A stretch of 9,523 nt of DNA from Planctomycetaceae bacterium (GCA_003503535.1 DOCI01000014.1:2217-11739); one strand, 5' to 3'. Positions 1 to 8,609 are shown, numbered from the stretch's first letter. The notes: a model not told the origin generated them from the sequence alone. Translations and numbers: made by a program.

Positions 1-65
1 TGATTCCCCAGCCATAGGAAAATCACAATTTCTACTCAAAGCAACTCTTTCATCGATATCAAAGG
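1..65. repeat. Left copy of 65-bp direct repeat
   Basis: This segment matches 6839-6903 at about 60 of 65 positions by eye, in the same orientation and without gaps. Both copies start TGATTCCCCAG and end with the same 32-base block, from ACTCAAAGCAACTC through ATCGATATCAAAGG. The differences are at positions 12, 13, 27, 32 and 34. Because it starts at the window edge, the repeat may extend further left. Each copy can form a weak hairpin, TGATT..CC with GG..AATCA, in its first 25 bases. The two copies bracket the lipoprotein, IS and CHAT block. Function is unknown. Confidence 0.85.
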
Positions 66-366
66 GTTTTGTTTACGCCTCGTGGATTACATGATTTATT
101 AATTGTACAAGTAGTAAGCTCGAGATAATGTTTAATAGTTAAATTTCCCATAGCTCAATATTCGTCGGACACCTTTACTCATTGTTCAGACTTCCAGTCT
201 GTAATCCCAGCCCGAAAAGTTCGACGAGTGTAGGCATCCGCGTTACCATGCACCGGAGAATGTGATGAAGCGAGAGACACTGTCAGGAAGGGGAGAAGCT
301 TGTTTCCGACGGTTCTGCAAAAATGGATTCGCAGTAACTTTTCGCGATGCGGTGAAATGGGACAGG
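66..366. other. AT-rich intergenic region without a convincing gene
   Basis: The left part is AT-rich with stops in all frames. A short perfect inverted repeat, CAGACT-TCC-AGTCTG, lies at 187-201. A long minus-strand frame (577-179) and an upstream in-frame extension of the lipoprotein (from GTG 262 or ATG 265) both cross the area. Neither translation looks like a recognisable protein. ATG 265 does have a GGAG at 255-258 six bases upstream, so it cannot be fully excluded as a start. Confidence 0.5.
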
Positions 367-372
367 TATAAT
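367..372 (+). promoter_or_regulatory. TATAAT -10 box ahead of the lipoprotein gene
   Basis: A perfect TATAAT sits 54 bases upstream of the preferred GTG start at 427. No good TTGACA-like -35 is seen at 16-18 bp spacing, so the assignment rests on the -10 alone. If real, transcription would begin near 379. That would exclude the upstream starts at 262 and 265 and give a leader of about 48 bases. Confidence 0.35.
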
Positions 373-412
373 TGTAACTGGAGTTCTTCGCGGACAATAG
401 ATCTATCCATTC

Positions 413-417
413 AGGTG
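413..417 (+). promoter_or_regulatory. Shine-Dalgarno AGGTG deciding the lipoprotein start
   Basis: AGGTG lies nine bases before GTG 427. The same AGGTG motif lies eight bases before the ATG of the cupin gene at 7097, which supports its use here. The overlapping GTG at 415 is an alternative start without a Shine-Dalgarno of its own. Confidence 0.4.
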
Positions 418-426
418 AATGCTTTC

Positions 427-2247
427 GTGCGTTTATCCACTCAGATTTTGTGTGCGTTGGTCTTTCTTCAATGCATTGGATGTGGGCCACAATCGAAACG
501 TTCTTCAGAGGATTCGAGCCAAGTCGATCTCCCTGGCCTACAGTTATCTTCTCAGGCGTCACTGGAAGCCGAAGCACACGACCCCAAATTTGACTGGAGT
601 AAGATCACCAAGCCAGGAGACATCACTCAGGAAATCCTACCCTACTTCCACAAAAATTCATTGGATTTGGGAACCACGAAAATCTCCACCAGTGGAGCGG
701 TCAAGTTAGTCAAAGCCGAAATCGAATCCGGGAATCTACTACTCACCCTCCAGATGAATCAGCCCGAGCAACGAGTCCGCTTCGAGGGTTTGAATGGCTC
801 TCTCGGAACATATTATCCCAAAGGTAAAAGCAGGCGGCCCGTGTCGATACGAGGAACGTCTCATGAGGAGCGATTTATTCTTGCCGGTGTTTTGCAGTTC
901 GGCGTCCGCCACCCTCATCCAGAGAGTATTCAGATCGCCGCAATCAAACAGCCTACACTGAAAGAATCATTTCGTGAATCCAAGGAGATGATGCAAAAGT
1001 TTCGCGAAGAGGAGGCTGAGATGCGGGCTCGCAATCCAGCCGTTGTTCAGGTGGTTCAGAACAAGAAGGCAATGGGATTACTGCCTGGACCGGAAACGGG
1101 TTATACGCCGCGTTCACTGGAGTTTGCCCGGTTGGCAGTTGCTGTTTCATCAATGTATAAGATGCCCGGCCGTGACACTTTTCGCCCGGAGGGCAGAGCA
1201 AAGCTGGAAGCTGCTCAGGCCGCATCGGCTTATCCCGATTCGAAATTGCAAGAGTATGCCAACAAGATGCTCGAACGCTTGAAAGCGGATCAGAACATCG
1301 ACGTGCAAGCGGTGCGTCAACAACTGATCACCAGAGCGAACAGTCTTGCTCAGAAGAAACTCGGATATGGCTCCGTCAAAGGTACTTACACCGACTCCGA
1401 TGGTAGCACAAAAAATGTATATGCCAGCGGTAACGAACCGGACCTCGCGGCTCAACAGGAGGCCCAAAATCTATACTCTTTGGCCAAGGGCAGTGACGAT
1501 GCCATACGAGATTATGTCAAGCAGCAGCGGGATCAGAACACTTTCTCTGATTTGTTATTTGGCGATGGAATCAGCAACCGACTTGAAGATCTGAGCAGAA
1601 ACATCTTTATTGACTCCCACAAGATCCTGAAGGAGGAAGCTAAGACAGTTGCTGGCCCAATGTCGGAAGCGTGTTTAATCAGTTTACTTCGACCCGACCC
1701 AACAACCCCCCAGTTACGCAACGTCAGTGGTAAGAAGTTGTCGGACGTGGTCATCAATGTGAGTTGGGGTTTCACTCGCTCGGAAAAACTTAAGACCTAT
1801 GGCTATAACCAGTTTATTTTTATTCCCATCTGGAAGCCCAACGAGGAAGTGGAACTCCCAAAGTTCCAGCTAAAGGAGCCATCCGTCTTGCATGCTCAAA
1901 TTAATGTATATGCCAACGAAGCCAGCAGCGAGGATCATGTCTTTTCACTCGTCGACCCGAGCAACCCGCCCAATAACAAACCAGGTACAATTATAATTTG
2001 GGAGCACAGGGGATTTGCCTCAATAGGCAAACCACGCTACGACGGTGTGGCATGGGCTGAAGTCGATGGGAAACGCATTGATTGGAAGTCTGTCGAACAG
2101 CCTCTGGAAGTGAGCGTAGAACCCGGTAAACACAAGGTCGTTGTTCACTCGAGGGAAAAGAGACAGAAGACGCGGATCGTTTATGAGGGGACGATCTCGG
2201 TAGACGGCGAAGGACGGGAACGGATTGAAATCACATTCCTGCAATAA
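427..2247 (+). CDS. Putative lipoprotein of unknown function
   Basis: This is a 606-residue protein from GTG 427; I do not recognise its family. The N-terminus reads VRLSTQILCALVFLQCIGCG: one Arg, a hydrophobic stretch and then Cys19. This fits a lipoprotein signal, although Cys at -3 of the lipobox (C-I-G-C) is atypical. The mature protein begins with a Ser/Glu-rich linker. Around residues 180-205 there is a charged helical stretch (KEMMQKFREEEAEMRARNP). The middle is helical and Ala/Gln-rich. From about residue 540 to the end, a beta-rich segment (AWAEVDGKRIDW.., VEPGKHKVVVHSREK, GRERIEITF) resembles PEGA-type surface domains. An in-frame extension to ATG 265 would add 54 residues of unlikely composition. 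The gene is followed by an IS remnant and then by the co-directional TPR–CHAT gene, so the two may once have been adjacent (inference). The frame is certainly coding; function is unknown. Confidence 0.8.
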   Translation: MRLSTQILCALVFLQCIGCGPQSKRSSEDSSQVDLPGLQLSSQASLEAEAHDPKFDWSKITKPGDITQEILPYFHKNSLDLGTTKISTSGAVKLVKAEIESGNLLLTLQMNQPEQRVRFEGLNGSLGTYYPKGKSRRPVSIRGTSHEERFILAGVLQFGVRHPHPESIQIAAIKQPTLKESFRESKEMMQKFREEEAEMRARNPAVVQVVQNKKAMGLLPGPETGYTPRSLEFARLAVAVSSMYKMPGRDTFRPEGRAKLEAAQAASAYPDSKLQEYANKMLERLKADQNIDVQAVRQQLITRANSLAQKKLGYGSVKGTYTDSDGSTKNVYASGNEPDLAAQQEAQNLYSLAKGSDDAIRDYVKQQRDQNTFSDLLFGDGISNRLEDLSRNIFIDSHKILKEEAKTVAGPMSEACLISLLRPDPTTPQLRNVSGKKLSDVVINVSWGFTRSEKLKTYGYNQFIFIPIWKPNEEVELPKFQLKEPSVLHAQINVYANEASSEDHVFSLVDPSNPPNNKPGTIIIWEHRGFASIGKPRYDGVAWAEVDGKRIDWKSVEQPLEVSVEPGKHKVVVHSREKRQKTRIVYEGTISVDGEGRERIEITFLQ

Positions 2248-2268
2248 AAATTCACTCCGATGGAAATG

Positions 2269-2289
2269 GGAGGAGTGCTTTGCTCCCTC
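2269..2289. other. GC-rich hairpin after the lipoprotein gene
   Basis: GGAGGAG pairs with CTCCCTCC, with one bulged C around a seven-base loop (TGCTTTG), starting 22 bases after the lipoprotein stop codon. No U-tract follows on either strand, so rho-independent termination is doubtful. The right arm overlaps the start of the IS-homologous segment near 2281. Confidence 0.3.
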
Positions 2290-3193
2290 CAGTACGACGA
2301 ATGTGATCTGTGATCCAGAATTCGATACAAAGAAAATAACAAAGTTGATAGAAAATATCAGCTCACGGTTTAAGGCTTCCTCGCTGAGAAGCCCATTTAC
2401 TTGATGCGATCGCACATGGATCCGAACTGCAGTCTTCTTGATCTGCTCAAGCCACCTTCCGCTCAAACGACTTGATCAATCCGCCGACGTATTTCCTCAC
2501 TTCAATTTGATCGATGGGAATTGTCTCCACTTAATCAGGTTCCTCCCGAATCGATGGCAGGTGGTCACGCTCCATGTGGCTTCTTTTTGTGTTGTAATAA
2601 CTCGTAAATTCGTCCGTCAGATAGTCAAGATGCTTCTTGCCGAACACGATAAACTTATTGAGACACTCCAGCTTGATCGTCTCGATAAACCGCTCGCATC
2701 GACCGTTCAGGTTCGGGGACGCTTTCGGTAACGGATTCGTTTTCATCCCCCCTGCTTCGACAGTTTCACGAAACTTTTTAGTGTACTTCGTATCTCCGTC
2801 GTGGATTAGGATCGCAGGACGTTTTTCGCAATCACAGGTCTCCTCGGCAAACTTTTTCGTTTGCCTGCACACCCAGGCCGAATTCGGCCGATAAGTCGAT
2901 TCGGTTACGATCGCTTCACGTGTTTGCAGATTCTAAAACACCATCACATAGATATCCCGCAGCCCGCGTGCGGTCATGGACTTGACCGAGAAAAAGTCGC
3001 TGGCCCACAGCGTTTCTCCATGTCGGTTCAAAAACTCTGTCCACGAATCTGAAGTCCGATCTGGGCCCGGCTGAATCTCTTCCTCCTTGAGAATATTGCG
3101 AACCGTTTGGCGACTGATATTCTTAATTCCGAGCTTCCGCAGTTCTCCGATAATTCTCGTGTACTGGAATGAGTAACGATCTTCCACTGCGAA
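2281..3193 (-). mobile_element. Degenerate insertion sequence, integrase-core type (copy A)
   Basis: The segment comprises the transposase pseudogene (to 2447) and its 3' flank down to about 2281. The left boundary is set by where homology with the second remnant begins: CCCTCC-GTAC-ACGAATGTG is found at 2284-2305 and 8614-8635. The right boundary is set by loss of the transposase frame at a TGA (3196-3194). I could not find an inverted copy of the left end near 3190-3300. The element therefore appears truncated on the side where the transposase N-terminus and right inverted repeat should lie. No target-site duplication was identified. Confidence 0.7.
2447..3187 (-). pseudogene. Transposase with integrase core (rve), two in-frame stops
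   Basis: One minus-strand frame runs from 3187 to a TGA at 2449-2447, interrupted by TAG at 2935-2933 and TAA at 2533-2531. Reading through both stops gives a continuous integrase-core protein. It begins with a helix-turn-helix-like segment (YTRIIGELRKLGIKNISRQT). The catalytic core follows: first Asp in LWASDFFSVKS (codon 2998-2996), second Asp in ILIHDGDTKY (2800-2798) and Glu in NGRCERFIET (2695-2693), with 34 residues between the second Asp and the Glu. The C-terminus ends GGLIKSFERKVA. This is the arrangement of a planctomycete-common integrase-core transposase family. Loss of the N-terminus and two nonsense codons make it inactive. All three DDE residues survive, so decay is recent or slow. 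Confidence 0.85.
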
Positions 3194-3347
3194 TCATATG
3201 GCCTTGCATTTCAACAGGCATTAAAGCACCATTGAACATATGTTACGAATCCGCTCAGATGTTTTTGCATCCAAGGTTAACGGTGCCGATTCCAGGTAGG
3301 ACGTCTTGGCAGCTAATGTCAGATTCGATTGATGAAGTCTTTGCGTT
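3194..3347. other. Spacer between IS remnant and CHAT gene
   Basis: This spacer separates the broken end of the IS from the Shine-Dalgarno of the CHAT gene. The CHAT frame is open back to 3169, but the added 64 residues have no signal-like character and run into the antisense strand of the transposase, so I treat them as non-coding. TTGAAC at 3232-3237 could be a weak -35, but TCAGAT 17 bases later is a poor -10. I see no clear promoter. Confidence 0.4.
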
Positions 3348-3352
3348 GGGAG
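3348..3352 (+). promoter_or_regulatory. Shine-Dalgarno GGGAG deciding the CHAT start
   Basis: GGGAG lies eight bases before ATG 3361. The downstream N-terminus is a typical signal sequence, so this start is chosen over the longer frame beginning at 3169. Confidence 0.65.
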
Positions 3353-3360
3353 AATCACTG

Positions 3361-6300
3361 ATGAGACGGCCAGTTCTGTATGTTGCTGTTTGTGCTGTTT
3401 TGATGTGTGGCTTTCAAAGTCCTTCAGGCGACCGCAAGAATCCTCCCAGAAGATCGACCACGGGCTCTGAGCGAGCGAGGAATCGCTCCCTGAAAGATGC
3501 TTCCACTGCTGCCAAAAAGCCCGCAGAAGTTAGTGATGAATCGTCTCCATTGACTAAGGAAGCCCTACTCGAAAAGTTGGCTAAGCTCAACTCTGAATTC
3601 AATGCTCAAGATCAGGCAATGCGGATGAATCCGAGTCAGGAATTATTCGTAGAATTACTGCAACTCAAAGAAAACATCCTGACAATACAGGCCGAACTTC
3701 ATGGAGCCACTTCTTCCGAGGTCATTGAAGCCCTGGAATGGCTTGCTGAGGTGACCTTCAGGATGAAGGATCTGGATCGTTCGGAACAGTATCAGCAAAG
3801 ACTCCTCGATATCCTTAAACAGAAGTACGGCAAAACAGATTATCGCGTGATCGACGCTCAGTGGTTACTTAATACAACCATGTTTTTATTGGCGATGACA
3901 CCAGAGCAAATGAAACAATTTGATAATGCTCAAGAACAAGAGAAACTGGCATTTGAATCGCATCAGGCTGTTTTGTATGTACAGGCTGTAGGGTTTTATC
4001 AAAATGCGGCCCAGTTCTATCGCATTACGTTTGGGACTGAACATCCTTATTATGCGACTACTCTGAATAATATTGCTGATCTTTATCGTATGATGGGTAG
4101 ACACCACCATGCGGAATCGCTTTTTCGAGAGTCTCTGGCGATCAGGAAGACTGTCCTAGGAGAGCAGCATCCGGATTACGCTATCTGTCTGAATAATCTG
4201 GCTGTATTGTACGAAGCGATGGGGGATTTCAATCTGGCTGAACCGCTTTACCAGCAAACTTTGGAAACCTGGAAGACTACACTGGGGGAGCAGCATCCCA
4301 AATACGCGATCTGCCTGAACAATCTGGCACTGTTATGCGATAAGATGGGGGAATACAACCAAGCTGAACAGTACTACCAGCAGGCCCTGGCGATCTGGGA
4401 GCCTACCCTTAGGGGGCAGGATATTAATTACGCGATCTGCCTGAACAATCTAGCTCTACTGTACGATAAGATGAGGCAATACACCAAGGCTGAACAGCTT
4501 TATCAAGAGTCCCTGGCAATCATCAAAAATTTGCGTGGGGAGCATCATCCAGATTACGCAACCTCCCTGAACAATCTGGCCGGAGTGTATCGTTTGATGG
4601 GGGAATACGCTCTGGCCGAACCTCTCTTACGGCAGTCCTTGGGCATCAGTAAGACTACTTTGGGGGAGCAGCATCCAGATTACGCGAACTCTTTGAACAA
4701 TTTAGCAATGTTATACGAAGCAATGCGGGAATATGCTCAGGCCGTATCGCACTATCGGCAGTCCCTGGCGATTATCAAGCAGGTCATGGGGGAGCAGCAT
4801 CCAGACTATGCGACCTTCCTGAACAATCTTGCCAGCTTATACAATGCTATGGGAGAGTTTGCCCAAGCCGAGCCACTTTTCAGGCAGGCTCTCCAGGTCC
4901 AGACAGCGAATCTGCAACAGCTCTCAGTTACCCAGGGAGAAGCCCGTTCGCTCGTCTATCAAAATGCATTGGGAGACTTTCATTCATTGCTGGCCTGTTC
5001 TCGGCATCTCAATATTCCAGACTTGACGATTCTGTATGACGCGATTACAGAGAGCCAAGGGGTGATCAGCCAGGTCCTGATCGACCGACATACGCTCGTT
5101 CTGGACAACCCGGCCGCACTTGAGAAGCAGCAAGAACTCCGGCAGCTTCAGCGGGAACTGGCGACTCTGGTACTGACCGTTCCGCAGCCTGAGCAGATTG
5201 AGCCCCGTCAGCAACGACTGGGGCAACTCAATCGGCAGAAGGAAGAGCTGGAGCAGGAACTGGCCCGCTTAAGTGAACCGTTCCGGCGAGAACTGGAAGT
5301 CCAGAAAACAGGTCTAGCTGAACTTCAGCGGGAATTGAACGAACAACAGGCTCTGGTGCATCTGATTATGGGCGTAGGTTACAACGCGGAAACGAAAGAA
5401 TCGATTCCAATTATTGATGCCTTTATCGTGCGTCGGGATTCGCTCGACTGGGTCCAGATTCCTCAAGGGGAATCCTTAGGGATACTGGCCTTCACTTGGC
5501 GAGCCGCGTTGATCAATGGAGACTCTGAAGTCGCTCATCAGCTCGGAGTCAAGCTCCGCGAGCAACTCTGGCAGCCAATCGAAAATAAGCTACAGGGCGT
5601 GGAGACACTCCATTTTGTTCTCGATGGTGAGCTCTCCTTCTTACCGTATGCGGCTCTGCCGGGTCGCAAGCCGGGGACGATCCTGCTGGAAGATTACCAA
5701 CTGGCCACTGTGAGCCATCCCCGCGAACTGTATCGGCAGTTAACCGACGAGTCTGACAGCCCGCAGGGTCCCCAGTTTCTGGCGATGGGAGCGGTCGATT
5801 ACGATGGCAGGTCCCAGCCTGCTACTCCGGAACTCTTAGCAACCACAAGTTTCCACCGGGCACCTGTGGTCGATCGGGGGGCAACGCTCTTCTGGAACAA
5901 GCTGCCGGGCACCGGAAAGGAAGTTGAGCGACTTACGGAACTGTGGACGGAAGATGATCGGGAACAGATTCTGATTGGCCCCCAGGCCAGTGAGTCCGAA
6001 CTGCGGGGGCTGATCCCGGGACAGGCTTATATCCATCTGGCAACACATGGTTTTTTTGCGGATGAGAGGTTCCGCTCGTACCTAGGACACGATCAAGCGA
6101 ATGAGCAGCTCTTCTCTCCTGAGAAGTTTCTAGGAGACAATCCGCTCTCGGGACGAGGTCCAACTGTTACTGAACGTAATCCCCTGCTGCTGACCGGGAT
6201 CGTCTGTGCTGGAGCCAATCGGCCTGCCGAAACAGACGATTTAGGATTACCCGTCGGCGATGATGGCATCATGACTGCACAGGAAATTGTCAATCTCGAT

Positions 6301-6723
6301 TTACGAGGTACCGAACTGGTGGTCCTATCAGCGTGCGAAACAGGGCTGGGCAAAGTCGGTGGCGGCGAAGGCGTGTATGGTCTGCAGCGTGCCTTCCAAC
6401 TTGCCGGAGCCCGCAATGTCCTGGGGAGTCTCTGGTCGGTGGATGATGCCGCTACGGCTGCTTTGATGAAACTGTTCTACACTAAACTCTGGAACGAGAA
6501 GCTCCCTCCGATCGAAGCGATCCGTCAGGCCCAACTGGAAATCTACCGCGATCCGGGCCTGATCGAAAAGCTGACCGGCCAGCGTGCTCCGTTGTTCAAG
6601 GCGGAAGAGAATTTAACGCGTGGAGATCTTAAGTTGAATGCGAATGCAAACAAACAGACTTCTCAACGCCGTACACCAGCCAGACTCTGGGCGGCCTGGA
6701 CACTGCAAGGCAGCGGGATTTGA
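3361..6723 (+). CDS. Exported TPR–CHAT (caspase-like) protein
   Basis: A 1120-residue protein, probably exported. The N-terminus MRRPVLYVAVCAVLMCGF is a Sec-type signal; Cys16 is preceded by Met, so lipidation is doubtful. A basic, Ser-rich linker follows, then a degenerate helical pair near residues 121-180. Seven 42-residue kinesin-light-chain-type TPRs span about 228-521, each built on HPxYAxxLNNLA; unit four has lost the HP. A Glu/Gln-rich coiled coil spans about 583-663, then comes a C-terminal CHAT domain. The clan CD dyad is intact: His896 in HLATHGFF and Cys992 in LSACETGLG, followed by GARNVLGSLWSVDD. CHAT domains are separase/caspase-related Cys proteases; TPRs usually hold the regulator or substrate. 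The protein ends in WAAWTLQGSGI, a typical CHAT terminus. An extracytoplasmic protease activated by protein binding is inferred; substrate unknown. No CRISPR genes accompany it, unlike the Craspase TPR–CHAT. Confidence 0.93.
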   Translation: MRRPVLYVAVCAVLMCGFQSPSGDRKNPPRRSTTGSERARNRSLKDASTAAKKPAEVSDESSPLTKEALLEKLAKLNSEFNAQDQAMRMNPSQELFVELLQLKENILTIQAELHGATSSEVIEALEWLAEVTFRMKDLDRSEQYQQRLLDILKQKYGKTDYRVIDAQWLLNTTMFLLAMTPEQMKQFDNAQEQEKLAFESHQAVLYVQAVGFYQNAAQFYRITFGTEHPYYATTLNNIADLYRMMGRHHHAESLFRESLAIRKTVLGEQHPDYAICLNNLAVLYEAMGDFNLAEPLYQQTLETWKTTLGEQHPKYAICLNNLALLCDKMGEYNQAEQYYQQALAIWEPTLRGQDINYAICLNNLALLYDKMRQYTKAEQLYQESLAIIKNLRGEHHPDYATSLNNLAGVYRLMGEYALAEPLLRQSLGISKTTLGEQHPDYANSLNNLAMLYEAMREYAQAVSHYRQSLAIIKQVMGEQHPDYATFLNNLASLYNAMGEFAQAEPLFRQALQVQTANLQQLSVTQGEARSLVYQNALGDFHSLLACSRHLNIPDLTILYDAITESQGVISQVLIDRHTLVLDNPAALEKQQELRQLQRELATLVLTVPQPEQIEPRQQRLGQLNRQKEELEQELARLSEPFRRELEVQKTGLAELQRELNEQQALVHLIMGVGYNAETKESIPIIDAFIVRRDSLDWVQIPQGESLGILAFTWRAALINGDSEVAHQLGVKLREQLWQPIENKLQGVETLHFVLDGELSFLPYAALPGRKPGTILLEDYQLATVSHPRELYRQLTDESDSPQGPQFLAMGAVDYDGRSQPATPELLATTSFHRAPVVDRGATLFWNKLPGTGKEVERLTELWTEDDREQILIGPQASESELRGLIPGQAYIHLATHGFFADERFRSYLGHDQANEQLFSPEKFLGDNPLSGRGPTVTERNPLLLTGIVCAGANRPAETDDLGLPVGDDGIMTAQEIVNLDLRGTELVVLSACETGLGKVGGGEGVYGLQRAFQLAGARNVLGSLWSVDDAATAALMKLFYTKLWNEKLPPIEAIRQAQLEIYRDPGLIEKLTGQRAPLFKAEENLTRGDLKLNANANKQTSQRRTPARLWAAWTLQGSGI
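4042..4923 (+). repeat. Seven tandem 126-bp TPR-coding repeats
   Basis: The HPxYA-coding start recurs at 4042, 4168, 4294, 4420, 4546, 4672 and 4798, exactly 126 bases apart. Several units share long near-identical runs such as GGGGAGCAGCATCC and CTGAACAATCTGGC. The regular phase and DNA-level similarity suggest expansion by unequal recombination, so unit number may vary between strains (inference). Confidence 0.9.
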
Positions 6724-6733
6724 AATATCAGCG

Positions 6734-6841
6734 ATGGAGGCAGCTATTAATGAAGATCGTAATGGTCAGTTGTCGTGCATGCTGATCGATACCGAGAAAG
6801 AGCATGGTCGTCCTCCTTTAAGAAAGAGTAAGAGTGTGTGA
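6734..6841 (+). CDS. Possible 35-residue peptide after the CHAT gene
   Basis: A short ORF starts ten bases after the CHAT stop codon and ends in the TGA that opens the right-hand direct repeat. Its product starts MEAAINEDRNGQLSCMLID and ends in a basic tail (RPPLRKSKSV). It lacks a convincing Shine-Dalgarno; the nearest GGGA is about 15 bases upstream. It could be a translationally coupled small protein, the tail of an older frame, or chance. I do not recognise it. Confidence 0.2.
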   Translation: MEAAINEDRNGQLSCMLIDTEKEHGRPPLRKSKSV

Positions 6842-6903
6842 TTCCCCAGTGATAGGAAAATCATAATTGCCACTCAAAGCAACTCTTTCATCGATATCAA
6901 AGG
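6839..6903. repeat. Right copy of 65-bp direct repeat
   Basis: This is a same-orientation copy of bases 1-65 with about five substitutions. Similarity stops sharply after AAAGG: the following bases (ACTGGCAGCTCC) are unrelated to those after the left copy (GTTTTGTTTACG). The sharp right boundary shared by both copies suggests a defined unit, or the breakpoint of a duplication. It lies between the CHAT and cupin genes and may act in the mRNA 3' region, or may be only a recombination scar. Confidence 0.85.
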
Positions 6904-7083
6904 ACTGGCAGCTCCGCGAGCAGCAATTGATGAATACTCACGGGAATTCCGAACGGGATGTGATGCGTTCTTTGCCCGAGCTGGCTTTTACCGTAAGCCG
7001 CCTCCTTGTCTTGCAGCAAATTGGAAATCCACATAATCTCTTCAGAAAGTTCATTGGAACCGAAACGCTCTTCAGGCTCATAT
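6904..7083. other. Spacer with ambiguous ORF relic ahead of the cupin gene
   Basis: Both strands are open here. The plus frame (ATG 6930 to TAG 7085; it includes ERDVMRSLPELAFTVSRLL) and the minus frame (7094-6897; it includes LSEEIMWISNLLQDKEAAYG) both give plausible protein-like sequence. Neither has a Shine-Dalgarno. The plus frame stops 11 bases before the cupin ATG, as an operon partner would. Given the abrupt edge of the direct repeat at 6903, it is more likely a truncated gene fragment. I cannot decide which strand was coding. Confidence 0.3.
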
Positions 7084-7088
7084 AGGTG
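7084..7088 (+). promoter_or_regulatory. Shine-Dalgarno AGGTG of the cupin gene
   Basis: AGGTG lies eight bases upstream of ATG 7097, at the last possible start before the conserved part of the protein. It overlaps the TAG that ends the upstream short frame. Confidence 0.55.
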
Positions 7089-7093
7089 TATCA

Positions 7094-8425
<1,332 letters not shown>

Positions 8426-8549
8426 TCGGTCGATGTCGGTAATCTGTATAGTCACTGCAAAACTTGAAGCGGAGAATCTGGTATCGTCTTTGGTGTCGTT
8501 GCTAGTGATTTCCTGCTTCGAAACGGTGATGGTGTCAGAAATTGTACAT
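8426..8549. other. Spacer after the cupin gene
   Basis: I see no gene, RNA or promoter here. The plus frame that continues across it (8406-8672) is an out-of-frame shadow with no protein character. Confidence 0.5.
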
Positions 8550-8589
8550 GCACCACGAGAACGCTCTCGCGAGAGTGTTCTCGTGGTGC
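8550..8589. terminator. 40-bp near-perfect palindrome, possible hairpin terminator
   Basis: GCACCACGAGAACGCTCTCG is followed directly by its reverse complement with a single change, at a position that becomes a G·U pair in plus-strand RNA. It could form a 20-bp hairpin with almost no loop, 124 bases after the cupin stop codon. No U-tract follows on either strand, so it is not a classic rho-independent terminator. A 3'-end-stabilising structure, a binding site for a dimeric protein, or an IS-related target are alternatives. Confidence 0.5.
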
Positions 8590-8609
8590 TGCTCGGGTTA
8601 ACACGATTT

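Noticed and set aside
262..426. Upstream extension of the lipoprotein frame (GTG 262/ATG 265, with GGAG at 255)
   Set aside because: It would bury the hydrophobic signal segment about 55 residues in and would contain the TATAAT. Kept only as an alternative start.
179..577. Minus-strand 132-codon ORF over the lipoprotein start
   Set aside because: It overlaps the signal-peptide region of a clearly coding plus-strand gene, has no Shine-Dalgarno and resembles no known family.
3169..3360. Longer N-terminus of the CHAT protein
   Set aside because: The added 64 residues start inside the antisense of the transposase and lack a Shine-Dalgarno. ATG 3361 has GGGAG and opens a signal peptide.
4042..4923. 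126-bp tandem repeats considered as a CRISPR or satellite array
   Set aside because: The repeats are in-frame TPR codons with no spacers between units.
3361..6723. Craspase-type CRISPR-associated TPR–CHAT (Csx29)
   Set aside because: No CRISPR repeats or cas genes are visible, and the protein has an export signal; it looks like the common secreted TPR–CHAT architecture.
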